From Bartonella sp. TP (GTDB lineage Bacteria > Pseudomonadota > Alphaproteobacteria > Rhizobiales > Rhizobiaceae): 64,000 bases of DNA. The stretch covers positions 124,001 to 188,000 of the forward strand of contig NZ_CP129002.1 of assembly GCF_030406085.1 (NCBI RefSeq), written 5' to 3'. The notes under the pieces were generated by a model that was not told the origin of the DNA, ran no database searches, and worked only from the letters and a program-made list of their open reading frames with translations. The first letter of the stretch is position 1. The number at the start of each line of letters is the position of its first letter. Shown one piece after another: positions 38,138-49,364 of the stretch. A program made the position numbers and the translations under genes.

Positions 38138-38181
38138 TTCGGTAGAATCGCTGCTAATATTATCGCAGCTTTTCTACCGAA
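38138..38181. terminator. Two-tier hairpin between convergent fsr-like gene and pyrE
   Basis: TTCGGTAGAA at 38138-38147 pairs with TTCTACCGAA at 38172-38181, and inside it GCTGC (38150-38154) pairs with GCAGC (38165-38169). It lies in the 72-base gap between two convergent genes, where a shared bidirectional terminator is expected. No T run follows on either strand, so termination strength is uncertain. Confidence 0.6.
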
Positions 38182-38192
38182 ATCATAACACG

Positions 38193-38771
38193 CTAATTAT
38201 ACCTACTTCCCGGTTTAACCGGAGGAATTGCAGCAAGCTCTGCTGGTAACTCATCAGCCGAATAAGATGGAACATTGTAGCTACATAGAGAAATCAATGG
38301 CACCCCCACATCCACAGCACCAGCAGAACGATCTATAATACATGCAGCGGCCAAAACTTTTGCTCCAGCAGCCAGCATAGCGGCAATAGTTTCTTTTATA
38401 GACAACCCCGTAGTCACTATATCTTCTATTATCACTATTTTAGCGCCCGGCTTTATATCAAAACGCTTTAAACAAAATTGTCCGTTTACACGTTCAACCC
38501 AGATAGCTGGTAGATGCATATGTCGTGATGTTTCATAAGCAGGTATAAGACCGCCAATGGCCGGACCGACTAAATAATCTATAGGCTGCGCAATTTCAGC
38601 TTTTATTTTTGCCGCTAAACCCTGGCAAAGCTGCTCGGTTAAATCAGCATGCATAAACACTTTTGCCTTTTGCATATAGGTAGCACTTCTACGACCAGAG
38701 GTAAGTATAAAATGTCCTTCTAGTATCGCTCCTGCTTTACTAAATATTGCTAAAACATCTTCGCTATTCAT
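38193..38771 (-). CDS. pyrE: Orotate phosphoribosyltransferase
   Basis: PyrE joins orotate to PRPP to form orotidine 5'-phosphate. The 192-residue protein has the type I PRTase PRPP loop VIIEDIVTTGLSIKE near residue 115 and HFILTSGRRSATYMQKAKV at the N-terminus, matching the PyrE subgroup common in Hyphomicrobiales. It follows rsh by 13 bases, the order rpoZ-rsh-pyrE being typical. Confidence 0.95.
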   Translation of the reverse strand: MNSEDVLAIFSKAGAILEGHFILTSGRRSATYMQKAKVFMHADLTEQLCQGLAAKIKAEIAQPIDYLVGPAIGGLIPAYETSRHMHLPAIWVERVNGQFCLKRFDIKPGAKIVIIEDIVTTGLSIKETIAAMLAAGAKVLAAACIIDRSAGAVDVGVPLISLCSYNVPSYSADELPAELAAIPPVKPGSRYN

Positions 38772-38784
38772 AAAATTCCTTTAT

Positions 38785-41025
38785 CTAATCATAAAGTCGC
38801 AACGCCTTACTAACTAAAGGCTCATCTTTTATTTGCGACAAAACACGTTTTAATTGCTTGCCATTCCAAACTTCTACAATAAATTCAATTTTCCCTATAT
38901 CAGCCTGTGCATCAACTATCTTTACGTCTTTAACGTTTACGTCATTAGCGGCGATAATTGCCATTATCTTATTAAGCGCGCCTGGCGTATTGGCGACATA
39001 AACACAAATATGCGCCCTATATCGCTCACACGGCAATTCGTCAGACCAAACAATATCAATTACTTGCCCATCTTGGTAAGATTGGTGAGGTAATTTTGCT
39101 TTTATCGGATAAATTACCATTTCTTTTGTAGCTTTATCAAGTAAACCTATAATTTTATCGCCAGGCACAATTCCCTTTGCAGCATAACTAACTTTGATGT
39201 CATTGTTAATGCCGTAAATAGGATAATCCTTACCATGCAGATATAACTGCGAAGGTTTACGTTGCGCCCTTCGCTTTTTGATCTTACGCAAACGAATAAA
39301 AGATAAATTAGCAAGCTTGGGTAAGCTACGCCATGCAAATTTAAGCCTTGGGCGTTTTTTAGCAGGCACAGACACCAAGCCCGCCAACGCGGTTGGATAA
39401 AGAGCTGTAAATATATCTCTACTTTTCAGCTCATCACGTCCCACGGCCGCCAGTAAGCTATTAATGTCCTTATAAGAAAATTGTTCTAATAATTTATGCA
39501 AAGATTCTTTAACAAAAGAATGCTTATATTTCTTAAAATATCGTGTTAATTTTATATAGCCTATAGTACAATATTTCTCGTAAGCAGCGTTTTTTGTCGC
39601 TTTACGAATAGCGCTACGAGCTTTAGCTGTACGCACAAATTGCTCATAAACTAGATAAGTTTTTGCATCTGGCTCGCATAAAATTTCTACTTCATCACCA
39701 TTCTGCAGCTCCGTAACAAGCGAAACCACTCGTCCATTAATTTTAGCCCCAGCACAACTATTGCCTACATCGGTATGTACAGCATAAGCAAAGTCTAAAA
39801 CTGTAGCACCCAACGGTAATATAACTAACTTACCTCTAGGCGTAAAACAAAATACCTGATCTTGAAACAGCTCCAATTTGGTATGTTCTAAAAATTCCTC
39901 AGGCCCTTCGCCCTCATTCAAAAGCTCAATAGTTTTGCGCAACCAAGCATAAGCTTTGGTATTGCCTATTTTACCTAGCTCGGCAAAAACATCTTGCCCT
40001 TTATAACTAGCATAAGCTGCTATACCATACTCTGCTATCTCATCCATATCATCAGTACGAATCTGTAACTCTATACGCTGCCCCAAATGGCTTATTACTG
40101 TAGTATGTATCGACTGGTAATCATTTTGCTTTGGCGTTGAGATATAGTCCTTAAACCGCCCAGGCACCATGGTCCACCTAGTATGAATCAACCCCAATAC
40201 CTGGTAGCAAGCTATAATATCTGGTACAATTACACGAAAGCCAAAAATATCCGAGAGCTCTTCAAATTTTAGCCCTTTAGTTTCCATTTTATGAAAAATA
40301 GCATATGGCTTTTTCATACGCCGCTTAATAATGGCTGTCACTTTATGCTGTGTAAATAAGGATTGTAACTCATTTCCTATAATTTCTAGTAAATTCTTAT
40401 TTTCGCTAGAAATTTTATCCAACCTAGTTTTTATTACATGATAGGCTTTATCATTCAGGTAACAAAAAGACAAATCCTCTAGCTCTTCACGAATATCCTG
40501 CATACCCATACGACCAGCTAGAGGGGCATAAATATCTAATGTTTCTTGCGCAATATTATGCTGACGCTGCGGCGATAACGCAGCCAAGGTACGCATATTA
40601 TGCAGACGGTCAGCCAACTTAACCAATAAAACACGTATATCCTTGGCAATAGCCAAAAGAAGTTTTCGTAAATTTTCTGCCTGTATAGCTTTTTTAGAAA
40701 TCAGGTCTAGCTTTTTTAAATGCGTCAAGCCCTCAACCAAGTCAGCTATCTCTTGGCCAAAAAGCTCTTCGAGCTCTGCCTTAGTAGCTGTAGTATCTTC
40801 TATAGTATCATGCAATAAGGCAACAGCTATGGTTGCTTCGTCTAAACGCAATTGTGTTAAAATAAGCGCAACAGCTATGGGGTGAGAAAAATAAGCCTCA
40901 CCACTTGCGCGCACCTGATGCTTGTGCTTTTCCTTGGCGTAATTATAGGCTTTAACTAAAAGATCTGAGTTTACATGTGACTTATAAAAACCTATACGTT
41001 CTATAAGTTGTTCTACAGGAATCAT
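38785..41025 (-). CDS. rsh: Bifunctional (p)ppGpp synthetase/hydrolase (RelA/SpoT hybrid)
   Basis: Rsh makes and degrades the alarmone (p)ppGpp, the master stringent signal, and is usually the only long RelA/SpoT enzyme in alphaproteobacteria. In 746 residues: HD hydrolase domain with HPIAVALIL and LLHDTIEDT (residues ~45-80), synthetase domain with EELSDIFGFRVIVP and HTRWTMVPGRFKDYISTPK (~240-310), TGS domain (QVFCFTPRGKLVILPLGATVLDFAYAVH split by a few residues, ~400) and a C-terminal ACT domain (~670-746). The hydrolase residues look intact, so both activities are expected. It lies between rpoZ and pyrE. Confidence 0.96.
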   Translation of the reverse strand: MIPVEQLIERIGFYKSHVNSDLLVKAYNYAKEKHKHQVRASGEAYFSHPIAVALILTQLRLDEATIAVALLHDTIEDTTATKAELEELFGQEIADLVEGLTHLKKLDLISKKAIQAENLRKLLLAIAKDIRVLLVKLADRLHNMRTLAALSPQRQHNIAQETLDIYAPLAGRMGMQDIREELEDLSFCYLNDKAYHVIKTRLDKISSENKNLLEIIGNELQSLFTQHKVTAIIKRRMKKPYAIFHKMETKGLKFEELSDIFGFRVIVPDIIACYQVLGLIHTRWTMVPGRFKDYISTPKQNDYQSIHTTVISHLGQRIELQIRTDDMDEIAEYGIAAYASYKGQDVFAELGKIGNTKAYAWLRKTIELLNEGEGPEEFLEHTKLELFQDQVFCFTPRGKLVILPLGATVLDFAYAVHTDVGNSCAGAKINGRVVSLVTELQNGDEVEILCEPDAKTYLVYEQFVRTAKARSAIRKATKNAAYEKYCTIGYIKLTRYFKKYKHSFVKESLHKLLEQFSYKDINSLLAAVGRDELKSRDIFTALYPTALAGLVSVPAKKRPRLKFAWRSLPKLANLSFIRLRKIKKRRAQRKPSQLYLHGKDYPIYGINNDIKVSYAAKGIVPGDKIIGLLDKATKEMVIYPIKAKLPHQSYQDGQVIDIVWSDELPCERYRAHICVYVANTPGALNKIMAIIAANDVNVKDVKIVDAQADIGKIEFIVEVWNGKQLKRVLSQIKDEPLVSKALRLYD

Positions 41026-41065
41026 AAACTCTATTCACCTAATATTTGCAAATAGAATAATTGAG

Positions 41066-41449
41066 CTAAACTTCCTCAGTCTTTTCTGGCGGCACCAATT
41101 TTTCTATTTTTTCCAATAACTCTTCTTCGGACAACGCATCAAAGCTCTTAACTTGCTCAGAAGCCGCAGTGCTAGATTGCCCTTCCAACAATTGATAGCC
41201 ATATAATTTTGGCTCATCAACATCAACATGCTTTTGCAAGGAATGTATCAAATCTTCTTTCAATGAAGTTGGCGTTACTGTTTCGGCTGCTATTTCACGC
41301 AAAGCTATAACTGGGTTTTTATCCCCGTTTCTATCAAGCGTTAAAAGAGCACCTTTAGACAATTGCTTTGCCCTATGTGCAGCCAACAACACTAAATCAA
41401 ACCGATTATCAACTTTATCTATACAGTTTTCAACGGTTACGCGGGCCAT
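41066..41449 (-). CDS. rpoZ: RNA polymerase omega subunit
   Basis: Omega helps assemble RNA polymerase and in proteobacteria takes part in (p)ppGpp binding, which fits the neighbour rsh. The 127-residue protein begins [23 protein letters not shown], the standard omega start, followed by [10 protein letters not shown] and [18 protein letters not shown] just before the ATG at 41449 decides the start against an in-frame ATG at 41515. The long acidic tail is normal in alphaproteobacteria. Confidence 0.96.
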   Translation of the reverse strand: MARVTVENCIDKVDNRFDLVLLAAHRAKQLSKGALLTLDRNGDKNPVIALREIAAETVTPTSLKEDLIHSLQKHVDVDEPKLYGYQLLEGQSSTAASEQVKSFDALSEEELLEKIEKLVPPEKTEEV

Positions 41450-41561
41450 AGACACCTCTTTTAAGAATATTGACTTGTTACTTGTCACTATATTACATGT
41501 TAAAGCTATATACAAGTTTTATTATCTTGTCCAAGCAAAAAAATCATGCTAGCGTTAGCAA

Positions 41562-42239
41562 ATGAACCAGAATGTAATATTTGATAAGTTTGAGCCGCCC
41601 ACCAATTGTGAAATATGCCCACGGCTATCTCAATTTCGTTTAGAAAATCGGCAACAAGAACCAACTTGGCATAATCAACCGGTAGCCCCGTTTTACCCTA
41701 CAGATAACGCTGCAAATACACAATTATTAATAATCGGGCTGGCCCCTGGTTTACGCGGCGCAAACCGTACAGGGCGACCATTTACAGCAGATTATGCTGG
41801 TGATTTACTATATAGCACTTTAAAACTCTATGGCCTTGCTAAAGGTGAGTATGAAGCTAAGGTTAACGATAGCCTAGAGCTAATAAAAACAGCAATTGTT
41901 AATTCGGTACGCTGTGTTCCACCGCTTAACAAACCGCTTGGGGCAGAGATAAATAATTGCCGGCAATTTTTTGCACCAATAATTTTTGCCCTACCAAAAC
42001 TAAAAGCCATCTTGACCTTAGGGTCAATAGCACATAACTCAACATTAAGAGCCCTAGGGCTAAAAACTAGTCTTTACCCATTTGGGCATAATAGAAAATA
42101 CCAAATAAAAACAAAAAAATCTCTATATCTTTTTTCTAGTTATCACTGCTCGCGCTATAACACAAATACAGGCAGATTAACCGAAGAAATGTTTCATCGA
42201 CTATTTGAAAACATTAAACAAACCGTAGAATTAAGCTAA
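41562..42239 (+). CDS. Type 5 (UDGb) uracil-DNA glycosylase
   Basis: The 225-residue protein is a family-5 uracil-DNA glycosylase, which removes uracil and some other deaminated bases from DNA. The active-site motif [16 protein letters not shown] (residues 59-74) and the C-terminal [14 protein letters not shown] (194-207, with H-C where H-P is usual) identify it. Cys16, Cys19, Cys118 and Cys133 are placed to hold the [4Fe-4S] cluster of this family. It is divergent from rpoZ and overlaps the smpB end by 9 bases; a UDG next to smpB-rpoZ is a familiar alphaproteobacterial order. Confidence 0.92.
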   Translation: MNQNVIFDKFEPPTNCEICPRLSQFRLENRQQEPTWHNQPVAPFYPTDNAANTQLLIIGLAPGLRGANRTGRPFTADYAGDLLYSTLKLYGLAKGEYEAKVNDSLELIKTAIVNSVRCVPPLNKPLGAEINNCRQFFAPIIFALPKLKAILTLGSIAHNSTLRALGLKTSLYPFGHNRKYQIKTKKSLYLFSSYHCSRYNTNTGRLTEEMFHRLFENIKQTVELS

Positions 42240-42689
42240 GCTTTTTAATAACCTGGCCTTTTCCCGCCCCCAATCGCGTTTCTTTTCTGTTTCGCGCTTG
42301 TCATATAGCTTTTTACCCTTAGCCAAAGCAATTTCAAGTTTCACACGCCCCCTTTGATTAAAATAGAGCTTAAGCGGCACTATAGTCATACCCTCCCGCG
42401 TTACAGAAATAAATAAGCGCTTTAATTCTCGCTTAGCCAATAAAAGCTTACGCAAACGGCGATTGTCGTGATTAAATCTATTGCCAGCTTCATAATCGCT
42501 AATATAAGAATTTATAAGCCACAATTCGCCAGCTTCAAAAGCAGCATAAGATTCGGCAATATTGCCCTTAGCTTCTCTCAAAGCCTTAACCTCAGTACCT
42601 TTTAACTCTATCCCTGCTTCTATCGGATCAGCTATTTCATAATTAAAACGCGCCTTGCGATTTTCTGCTATAATCTTTTTTTGTGCCAT
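42231..42689 (-). CDS. smpB: SsrA-binding protein SmpB
   Basis: SmpB binds tmRNA and delivers it to stalled ribosomes. The 152-residue protein has [27 protein letters not shown]-type start (motif [16 protein letters not shown]), then [23 protein letters not shown] and the C-terminal basic tail [16 protein letters not shown]. It follows dapA by 3 bases. The tmRNA gene itself is not in this window. Confidence 0.96.
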   Translation of the reverse strand: MAQKKIIAENRKARFNYEIADPIEAGIELKGTEVKALREAKGNIAESYAAFEAGELWLINSYISDYEAGNRFNHDNRRLRKLLLAKRELKRLFISVTREGMTIVPLKLYFNQRGRVKLEIALAKGKKLYDKRETEKKRDWGREKARLLKSLA

Positions 42690-42692
42690 TTT

Positions 42693-43571
42693 TTAAAAAA
42701 GTCCTGCATGCTCCATACCAGCTCGTATATCACGCTTTGTTTGCTCTGTTAAGGGGACCATAGGCAAGCGCACATGCGGCTGAACTAAACCCAATAAATG
42801 AACAGCATATTTTATACCTGTTGGATTAGGCTCTACAAACAAAGCATTATTTAAAGGCGCTAAAAGATCATTAATTTGCAAAGCCTGCTTATAATCCCCG
42901 GCCGCACAAGCTTCTTGCAAAAGCGAACAAAGCTTAGGCGCCACATTAGACGTTACCGAAACACAGCCAATTCCGCCTTGCGCGTTAAACGCAAGCGCTG
43001 TGCAATCATTACCGCTAAATTGCTTAAAATTTGGCCCACAAACTATGCGCTGACTAACAGCTCGCTCTAGATTTCCTGTAGCATCCTTTACGCCAATTAT
43101 ATTACTATACTCAAAGTGCAAAGCTCGCATGGTTTGCTCATTCATATCAATAACAGAGCGCCCAGGAATATTATAAATCAACACAGGAATGGTTATAGCT
43201 CTTGCAATAGCCCCGTAATGCTCTAATAAGCCTTGTTGATTTGGCTTATTATAATATGGTGTAACTACCAATACACCATCAGCGCCATTATCTTGCGCAT
43301 ATTGCGCCAAAGCAACTGCCTCACGCGTGCTATTTGAACCAGTACCCGCTATTACTGGCACACGCCCATTAACTATCTCGACACAGCGCTTAATTATTAA
43401 TCTATGCTCTTCGTGGCTAAGTGTTGGAGATTCTCCAGTAGTACCAGTGGGTACTAAACCATGGATATTCTGACTAATTTGCCATTCTATTAGCTTTTCA
43501 AAAGCATTGACATCCAGCTCCCCATCTTCTTGGAAAGGCGTTATAAGGGCGGTTAAAGCTCCTTTTACCAT
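42693..43571 (-). CDS. dapA: 4-hydroxy-tetrahydrodipicolinate synthase
   Basis: DapA condenses pyruvate with aspartate semialdehyde at the entry to lysine and diaminopimelate synthesis, which peptidoglycan needs. The 292-residue TIM barrel has GTTGESPTLSHEEH, the catalytic Tyr in VVTPYYNKPNQQG, IYNIPGRS and the Schiff-base Lys in IIGVKDATG. GGAG precedes the ATG. It leads a dapA-smpB pair and is divergent from slt. Confidence 0.97.
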   Translation of the reverse strand: MVKGALTALITPFQEDGELDVNAFEKLIEWQISQNIHGLVPTGTTGESPTLSHEEHRLIIKRCVEIVNGRVPVIAGTGSNSTREAVALAQYAQDNGADGVLVVTPYYNKPNQQGLLEHYGAIARAITIPVLIYNIPGRSVIDMNEQTMRALHFEYSNIIGVKDATGNLERAVSQRIVCGPNFKQFSGNDCTALAFNAQGGIGCVSVTSNVAPKLCSLLQEACAAGDYKQALQINDLLAPLNNALFVEPNPTGIKYAVHLLGLVQPHVRLPMVPLTEQTKRDIRAGMEHAGLF

Positions 43572-43645
43572 CGTTTAGCTCCATATTGTACACATATTCA
43601 TACACCAACAGTAGCAAACAACATAAATATTCTATCAGTAATTTA

Positions 43646-43673
43646 TTTTGTTGCTATACTAGCCCAGTATAAT
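43646..43673 (+). promoter_or_regulatory. Candidate promoter of slt
   Basis: A perfect TATAAT lies at 43668-43673, with TTTTGT at 43646-43651 as a weak -35 (spacer 16). The inverted repeat TATACT-N5-AGTATA (43655-43671) overlaps the -10. The transcript would start only a few bases before the ATG at 43688. Confidence 0.4.
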
Positions 43674-43687
43674 ATATAAGACTAACA

Positions 43688-45712
43688 ATGTCATATAAAA
43701 TACTGTTGGTAATATTTTTTATAATGCGTTTGTTTTACTGTCCAATAATTTTCTATATAACAGCAAATATCTATCTGTCTACAGCCTACGCTACACCGTT
43801 AGCAAACTTAAAAACTGGCCTTGCCGCCATAAAAGCGCAAGATATAGTTAAGGCAATAATTATACAAAATACGCTACCTAAAAATTCCATTGAAGCAAAA
43901 CTAATGCTTTGGGCCATGGCAACAAGCGAATTAAAAAATACGCCCAGCCAACTTATTAAACTAGCGCTACAGGAATTAAAAACATGGCCAGCGCAAAATA
44001 AAATGAAAGCGAATTTTGAAAAAGCCTTGTATGCAGAGCTATCGCAACACAATTCTACCATGAGTCTAAAAATCAATAATGCACAAGCCAGCGATATTTT
44101 AAAATTCTTCCAAGAAAAAACCCCACTAACCCCAGAAGGCATGGCCCTGCTAGTAGCAAGCGCCACCTATAAGCACCAACCCCAGGTCGCCTATAGCAAA
44201 TTGGCAAATTATTGGTATACCACACCTTTTTGCACACCAATACAAAAATTGATATTAGCCAATGGCGGGAAGCTATTAAGCTCTATAGACCATTTGAAAC
44301 GTCTGCGTATGCTATTGCTTACACGCCATTTTGAAGAAGCGAAGCAATTAGCGCCCCTAGCCTATGCAGCGCCTATAACTAGCGCTTTTATCGCCGTAGC
44401 CAAAAATAACAAAAACAGCCTGGAAATTCTTAAAAAAATACCAAAAAAATGGCAAACTGGTACGCTATATCAATATGCTTATATAGAATATCTAAGACAC
44501 AACCACAGCTACCAACTCGCCGCAGAGCGACTAAATCATCTACCGCAAACAAATGCTTTTCTAGTATATCCTACTATTTGGTGGCACCTGCGCATGGCTC
44601 TAAGCTGGGAATTGCTGGATGCAGGCAAACCAAAATTAGCATATGAACTTATAAATAAGCCTAGCATAAAAAACACATACCAAGCCGCAGAGCAAGAATT
44701 GCGGGCAGGCTGGCTTTGTCTAAGATTTTTAAATAATCCTACCAAGGCTATTGCACATTTTCTGCATGTACTAAACTATGAGAAAGATAAAAAGCACGCA
44801 GCTAAAACATATTATTGGCTTGGCAGATGCTATCAAAAATTAGGCAAGCCAAAATTAGCGCAAGCTTATTACCAAAATTCGGCAAAATTTAACACCAATT
44901 ATTATGGTCAATTAAGTGCAGCAGCCCTAGGCCAAACCAAACTAGCGCTAACTATGCCAAAAGACACGGCAAATATAAAACTCCCTAGTTTTCAAGCGCA
45001 AATCTTAAATAAGCTCAATAAAATAACCGCAATTGACCACAGCAGAATCTGGGCAATAAGCCTGGCTAATAACTTAAATTCGCGCGAGGAAATTATCATA
45101 TTAATAAAGAAAATGTGTGAATATAAGGATTATTACGCCGCTTTAAAAATAGCTAAAATAGCTGCTGCCCGCAATATGGACATAGGAATTCTTACACATA
45201 TAACTGGCGCCATACCCTCAGAATTAAAGCTAAAGCCGCAAGACAAAGCCCTGGCCTATGCCATTGCCCGTCAAGAAAGCGAATTTAACCCAAAAGCTGT
45301 CTCCAGCGCTGGAGCGCTAGGCATAATGCAACTAGTGCCGCAAACAGCAAAAGAGATTGCACGTAAAACAGGGCAAAAATTCTCGCTCGAAAAACTTACA
45401 AGCAGCGCATCCTACAACATTAAACTAGGGCTCAATTTTCTACAACAACAAATAAACAATTTCAACGGTTCTTATCTACTAACCTTTGCCGCTTATAACG
45501 CAGGCCCGCACCGCACTGCCCAATGGGTCGCGCGCTATGGCGACCCGCGCAAAATGAATCTTTATCAAGAAATAGATTGGGTTGAACGAATACCCTACTC
45601 GGAAACACGTAATTATGTAATGCGCGTGCTAGAAAATTACGAAATTTATAAAACAAAACTAATAGGCCGCATGGACATCGTCAGCGACCTCAAAGGCAGG
45701 CCAGCACACTAA
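43688..45712 (+). CDS. slt: Soluble lytic murein transglycosylase
   Basis: Slt cleaves peptidoglycan glycan strands in the periplasm to 1,6-anhydro products. The 674-residue protein has a long hydrophobic N-terminus (signal peptide ending near STAYA, ~37), a helical superhelix of TPR/ALR-like repeats (~50-500), and a C-terminal lysozyme-like domain with catalytic Glu530 in RQESEFNPKAVSSAGALG, MQLVPQTA and FAAYNAGPHR. An ATG at codon 14 is an alternative start. It is divergent from dapA and convergent with the tRNA-Ser gene, 8 bases away. Confidence 0.94.
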   Translation: MSYKILLVIFFIMRLFYCPIIFYITANIYLSTAYATPLANLKTGLAAIKAQDIVKAIIIQNTLPKNSIEAKLMLWAMATSELKNTPSQLIKLALQELKTWPAQNKMKANFEKALYAELSQHNSTMSLKINNAQASDILKFFQEKTPLTPEGMALLVASATYKHQPQVAYSKLANYWYTTPFCTPIQKLILANGGKLLSSIDHLKRLRMLLLTRHFEEAKQLAPLAYAAPITSAFIAVAKNNKNSLEILKKIPKKWQTGTLYQYAYIEYLRHNHSYQLAAERLNHLPQTNAFLVYPTIWWHLRMALSWELLDAGKPKLAYELINKPSIKNTYQAAEQELRAGWLCLRFLNNPTKAIAHFLHVLNYEKDKKHAAKTYYWLGRCYQKLGKPKLAQAYYQNSAKFNTNYYGQLSAAALGQTKLALTMPKDTANIKLPSFQAQILNKLNKITAIDHSRIWAISLANNLNSREEIIILIKKMCEYKDYYAALKIAKIAAARNMDIGILTHITGAIPSELKLKPQDKALAYAIARQESEFNPKAVSSAGALGIMQLVPQTAKEIARKTGQKFSLEKLTSSASYNIKLGLNFLQQQINNFNGSYLLTFAAYNAGPHRTAQWVARYGDPRKMNLYQEIDWVERIPYSETRNYVMRVLENYEIYKTKLIGRMDIVSDLKGRPAH

Positions 45713-45720
45713 CCAAAAAC

Positions 45721-45811
45721 TGGCGGAGAGGATGGGATTCGAACCCATGAGAGCCTTTTGAGCCCTACTCCCTTAGCAGGGGAGCGCCTTCGACCACTCG
45801 GCCACCTCTCC
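45721..45811 (-). tRNA. tRNA-Ser (anticodon GCU)
   Basis: Read on the minus strand the 91-base sequence starts GGAGAGG and ends CCTCTCC-G-CCA, so the acceptor stem is perfect and CCA is encoded. It has the GTGGCCGAGTGG D-arm start, an anticodon arm with loop CTGCTAA (anticodon GCU, reading AGC and AGU), a long variable arm (AGGGCTCAAAAGGCTCT) and the T loop GGTTCGAATCC. The long variable arm confirms a serine tRNA. Confidence 0.97.
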
Positions 45812-45824
45812 TAGATTATTCAAA

Positions 45825-45853
45825 TATTTATTACAGAACAACCCTATTGTCAA
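45825..45853 (-). promoter_or_regulatory. Promoter of tRNA-Ser
   Basis: On the minus strand TTGACA (45853-45848) is followed after exactly 17 bases by TAAATA (45830-45825). The tRNA 5' end is 13 bases further on. This is a near-consensus sigma-70 promoter at the expected distance. Confidence 0.7.
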
Positions 45854-46047
45854 ATAATATTTTTGATGGCTAAAAGCTATGCTCGACAGCAAGAGTGACT
45901 TTTTTGCAACAGAATAAACTATTTTACAATTAGCTATTGCATCCCTGAATCAGATGGGTATTCTGACATCACATTAAAGAAGATTGATTTATTGTTAATT
46001 TCTTTGGTATGGTAACTAATGTGTAAATTTTGACTGGAGGTCAAATT

Positions 46048-47448
46048 ATGAATATCAAAAGTATATTGCTGAGCACCACAGCAACGCTACTTCTAACAAT
46101 CGCCTCGGCATCTGCACAAGCAGAAAAAACTGAGCAGTCGGCTAACAAACAGCAAGCTGTGCATCATGCAGAAAAAACAAAGCATGAAGCAAAGGCAAAG
46201 CATAAGGCAAAAACTGTAGAGCATCACAAAAAGAAAGCTGCAGTAAATAAGCCAGTTAAAAAGGTAATAGTAAAAGCGCCTGTAGTGGCAAACACTGTTT
46301 TACGCTCTTGCAATGCATTTGGTCCTGGATATTTCACAATTCCTGGCACATCAACTTGCCTAAAGTTTAATGGCCGTCTTCTAGGTGACCTTATGCTAGG
46401 TAGCACTTTGAATGCAGATTATTTCACAACATTCAAAACTAACACCGACGCAAGAGCAGGCATAAGCTTTCAAGGCCGTCTTGGCGCATCTACCATGACA
46501 GCAACTTCTCTAGGCAGATTACATACCTATGCAGAACTTCGCGGTGGTTATGGTAGCGGTTTGGGCTTTATTGGCCTTGCTGATCAAGAAAAACGCGAAG
46601 CAGAATCAAATGGCGTTAAGGTTCACTTCGCATATGCTGAAATCGGTGGCGTTCGCTTTGGTATTGATGAATCGATCTTTAATACTTGGACAGGCGTTTT
46701 CGGTGCAGTAGAAAACAACACCATACTTAACCCACTAGTTGGCACAGTAATGGGCACAGTGAATTATACATTCAATGCTAAAAACGGTGTATCTGCTATA
46801 ATCGGCGCAGAAACTTACAACAAAGCTGTTGACAGGTTACAAAGAGATGGCATACACAAAGTGACAGATACACGTCGTAAAGGTGAAGATCTTAACCTAG
46901 TTGCTGGTGTAAAATACGCGCAAGGTTGGGGTGACATTATTGCCGCCGCCGCTTATGACGGTTATTACGAAAGTCTTTCTGGACGTCTACGCGTAGATGG
47001 CAAGATCAATGACAGAATGACCCTATGGGCCATGGCTTCTGTAAAGAATCTGAAAGATGCGCATATTACTAATATTAAGCCTGATGGAACCGCAGACACT
47101 AGCGAGCTAGGTAAGCTGCTAGGCGATAAATATTTCCTACGTAATAGCGTAAGAAGCCCTTATGCAGATTGGGATGGCAGATGGCAAGGTTTAGTAGGTG
47201 CTACCTATAAAATGACCCCTAAGGCTGACATCAATGGCCAGCTTGGCTTTACATCTGTAAATACTGTTGCTGCTTCTGCAAACATTGAATACAGGCTAGC
47301 AAATGGTTTCGTAATCGTACCAGAACTTTCTTATGTTGCTTGGCATGACAATACGACATTTACTGTTGGCACAACTGCCCCAAGAACGAATTTCTTGAAA
47401 GGCAAACATGAAATTCAAGCATTGTTACATGTAGGCTACAAATTCTAA
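46048..47448 (+). CDS. Rhizobial-type outer-membrane porin (Omp2b/RopA-like)
   Basis: The 466-residue protein has a signal peptide (cleaved near ASAQA, residue 25) and a 16-strand-type porin barrel ending in Phe (VGYKF). The segment SCNAFGPGYFTIPGT and TCLKFNGRL (Cys88 and Cys104) is the hallmark of Hyphomicrobiales porins such as Brucella Omp2b. Between signal and barrel lies an unusual segment, residues 26-80, with 21 Lys or His. GGAGG before the ATG at 46048 decides the start over an in-frame codon at 46030. A long leader and a strong terminator suggest an abundant, monocistronic product. Confidence 0.92.
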   Translation: MNIKSILLSTTATLLLTIASASAQAEKTEQSANKQQAVHHAEKTKHEAKAKHKAKTVEHHKKKAAVNKPVKKVIVKAPVVANTVLRSCNAFGPGYFTIPGTSTCLKFNGRLLGDLMLGSTLNADYFTTFKTNTDARAGISFQGRLGASTMTATSLGRLHTYAELRGGYGSGLGFIGLADQEKREAESNGVKVHFAYAEIGGVRFGIDESIFNTWTGVFGAVENNTILNPLVGTVMGTVNYTFNAKNGVSAIIGAETYNKAVDRLQRDGIHKVTDTRRKGEDLNLVAGVKYAQGWGDIIAAAAYDGYYESLSGRLRVDGKINDRMTLWAMASVKNLKDAHITNIKPDGTADTSELGKLLGDKYFLRNSVRSPYADWDGRWQGLVGATYKMTPKADINGQLGFTSVNTVAASANIEYRLANGFVIVPELSYVAWHDNTTFTVGTTAPRTNFLKGKHEIQALLHVGYKF

Positions 47449-47470
47449 TATCAACTTTAACTATACTCTT

Positions 47471-47498
47471 GAGCCCGGCGTTTAGTCGGGCTTTTTTT
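47471..47498 (+). terminator. Intrinsic terminator of the porin gene
   Basis: AGCCCG at 47472-47477 pairs with CGGGCT at 47487-47492 across a 9-base loop, and a run of seven T (47492-47498) follows. It begins 23 bases after the porin stop codon. It separates the porin from the thiamine operon. Confidence 0.9.
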
Positions 47499-47543
47499 AT
47501 ATAATATCCTTTACGTGCAGATTTAATTATTATACTATATTAG

Positions 47544-49363
<1,820 letters not shown>

Positions 49364-49364
<1 letters not shown>

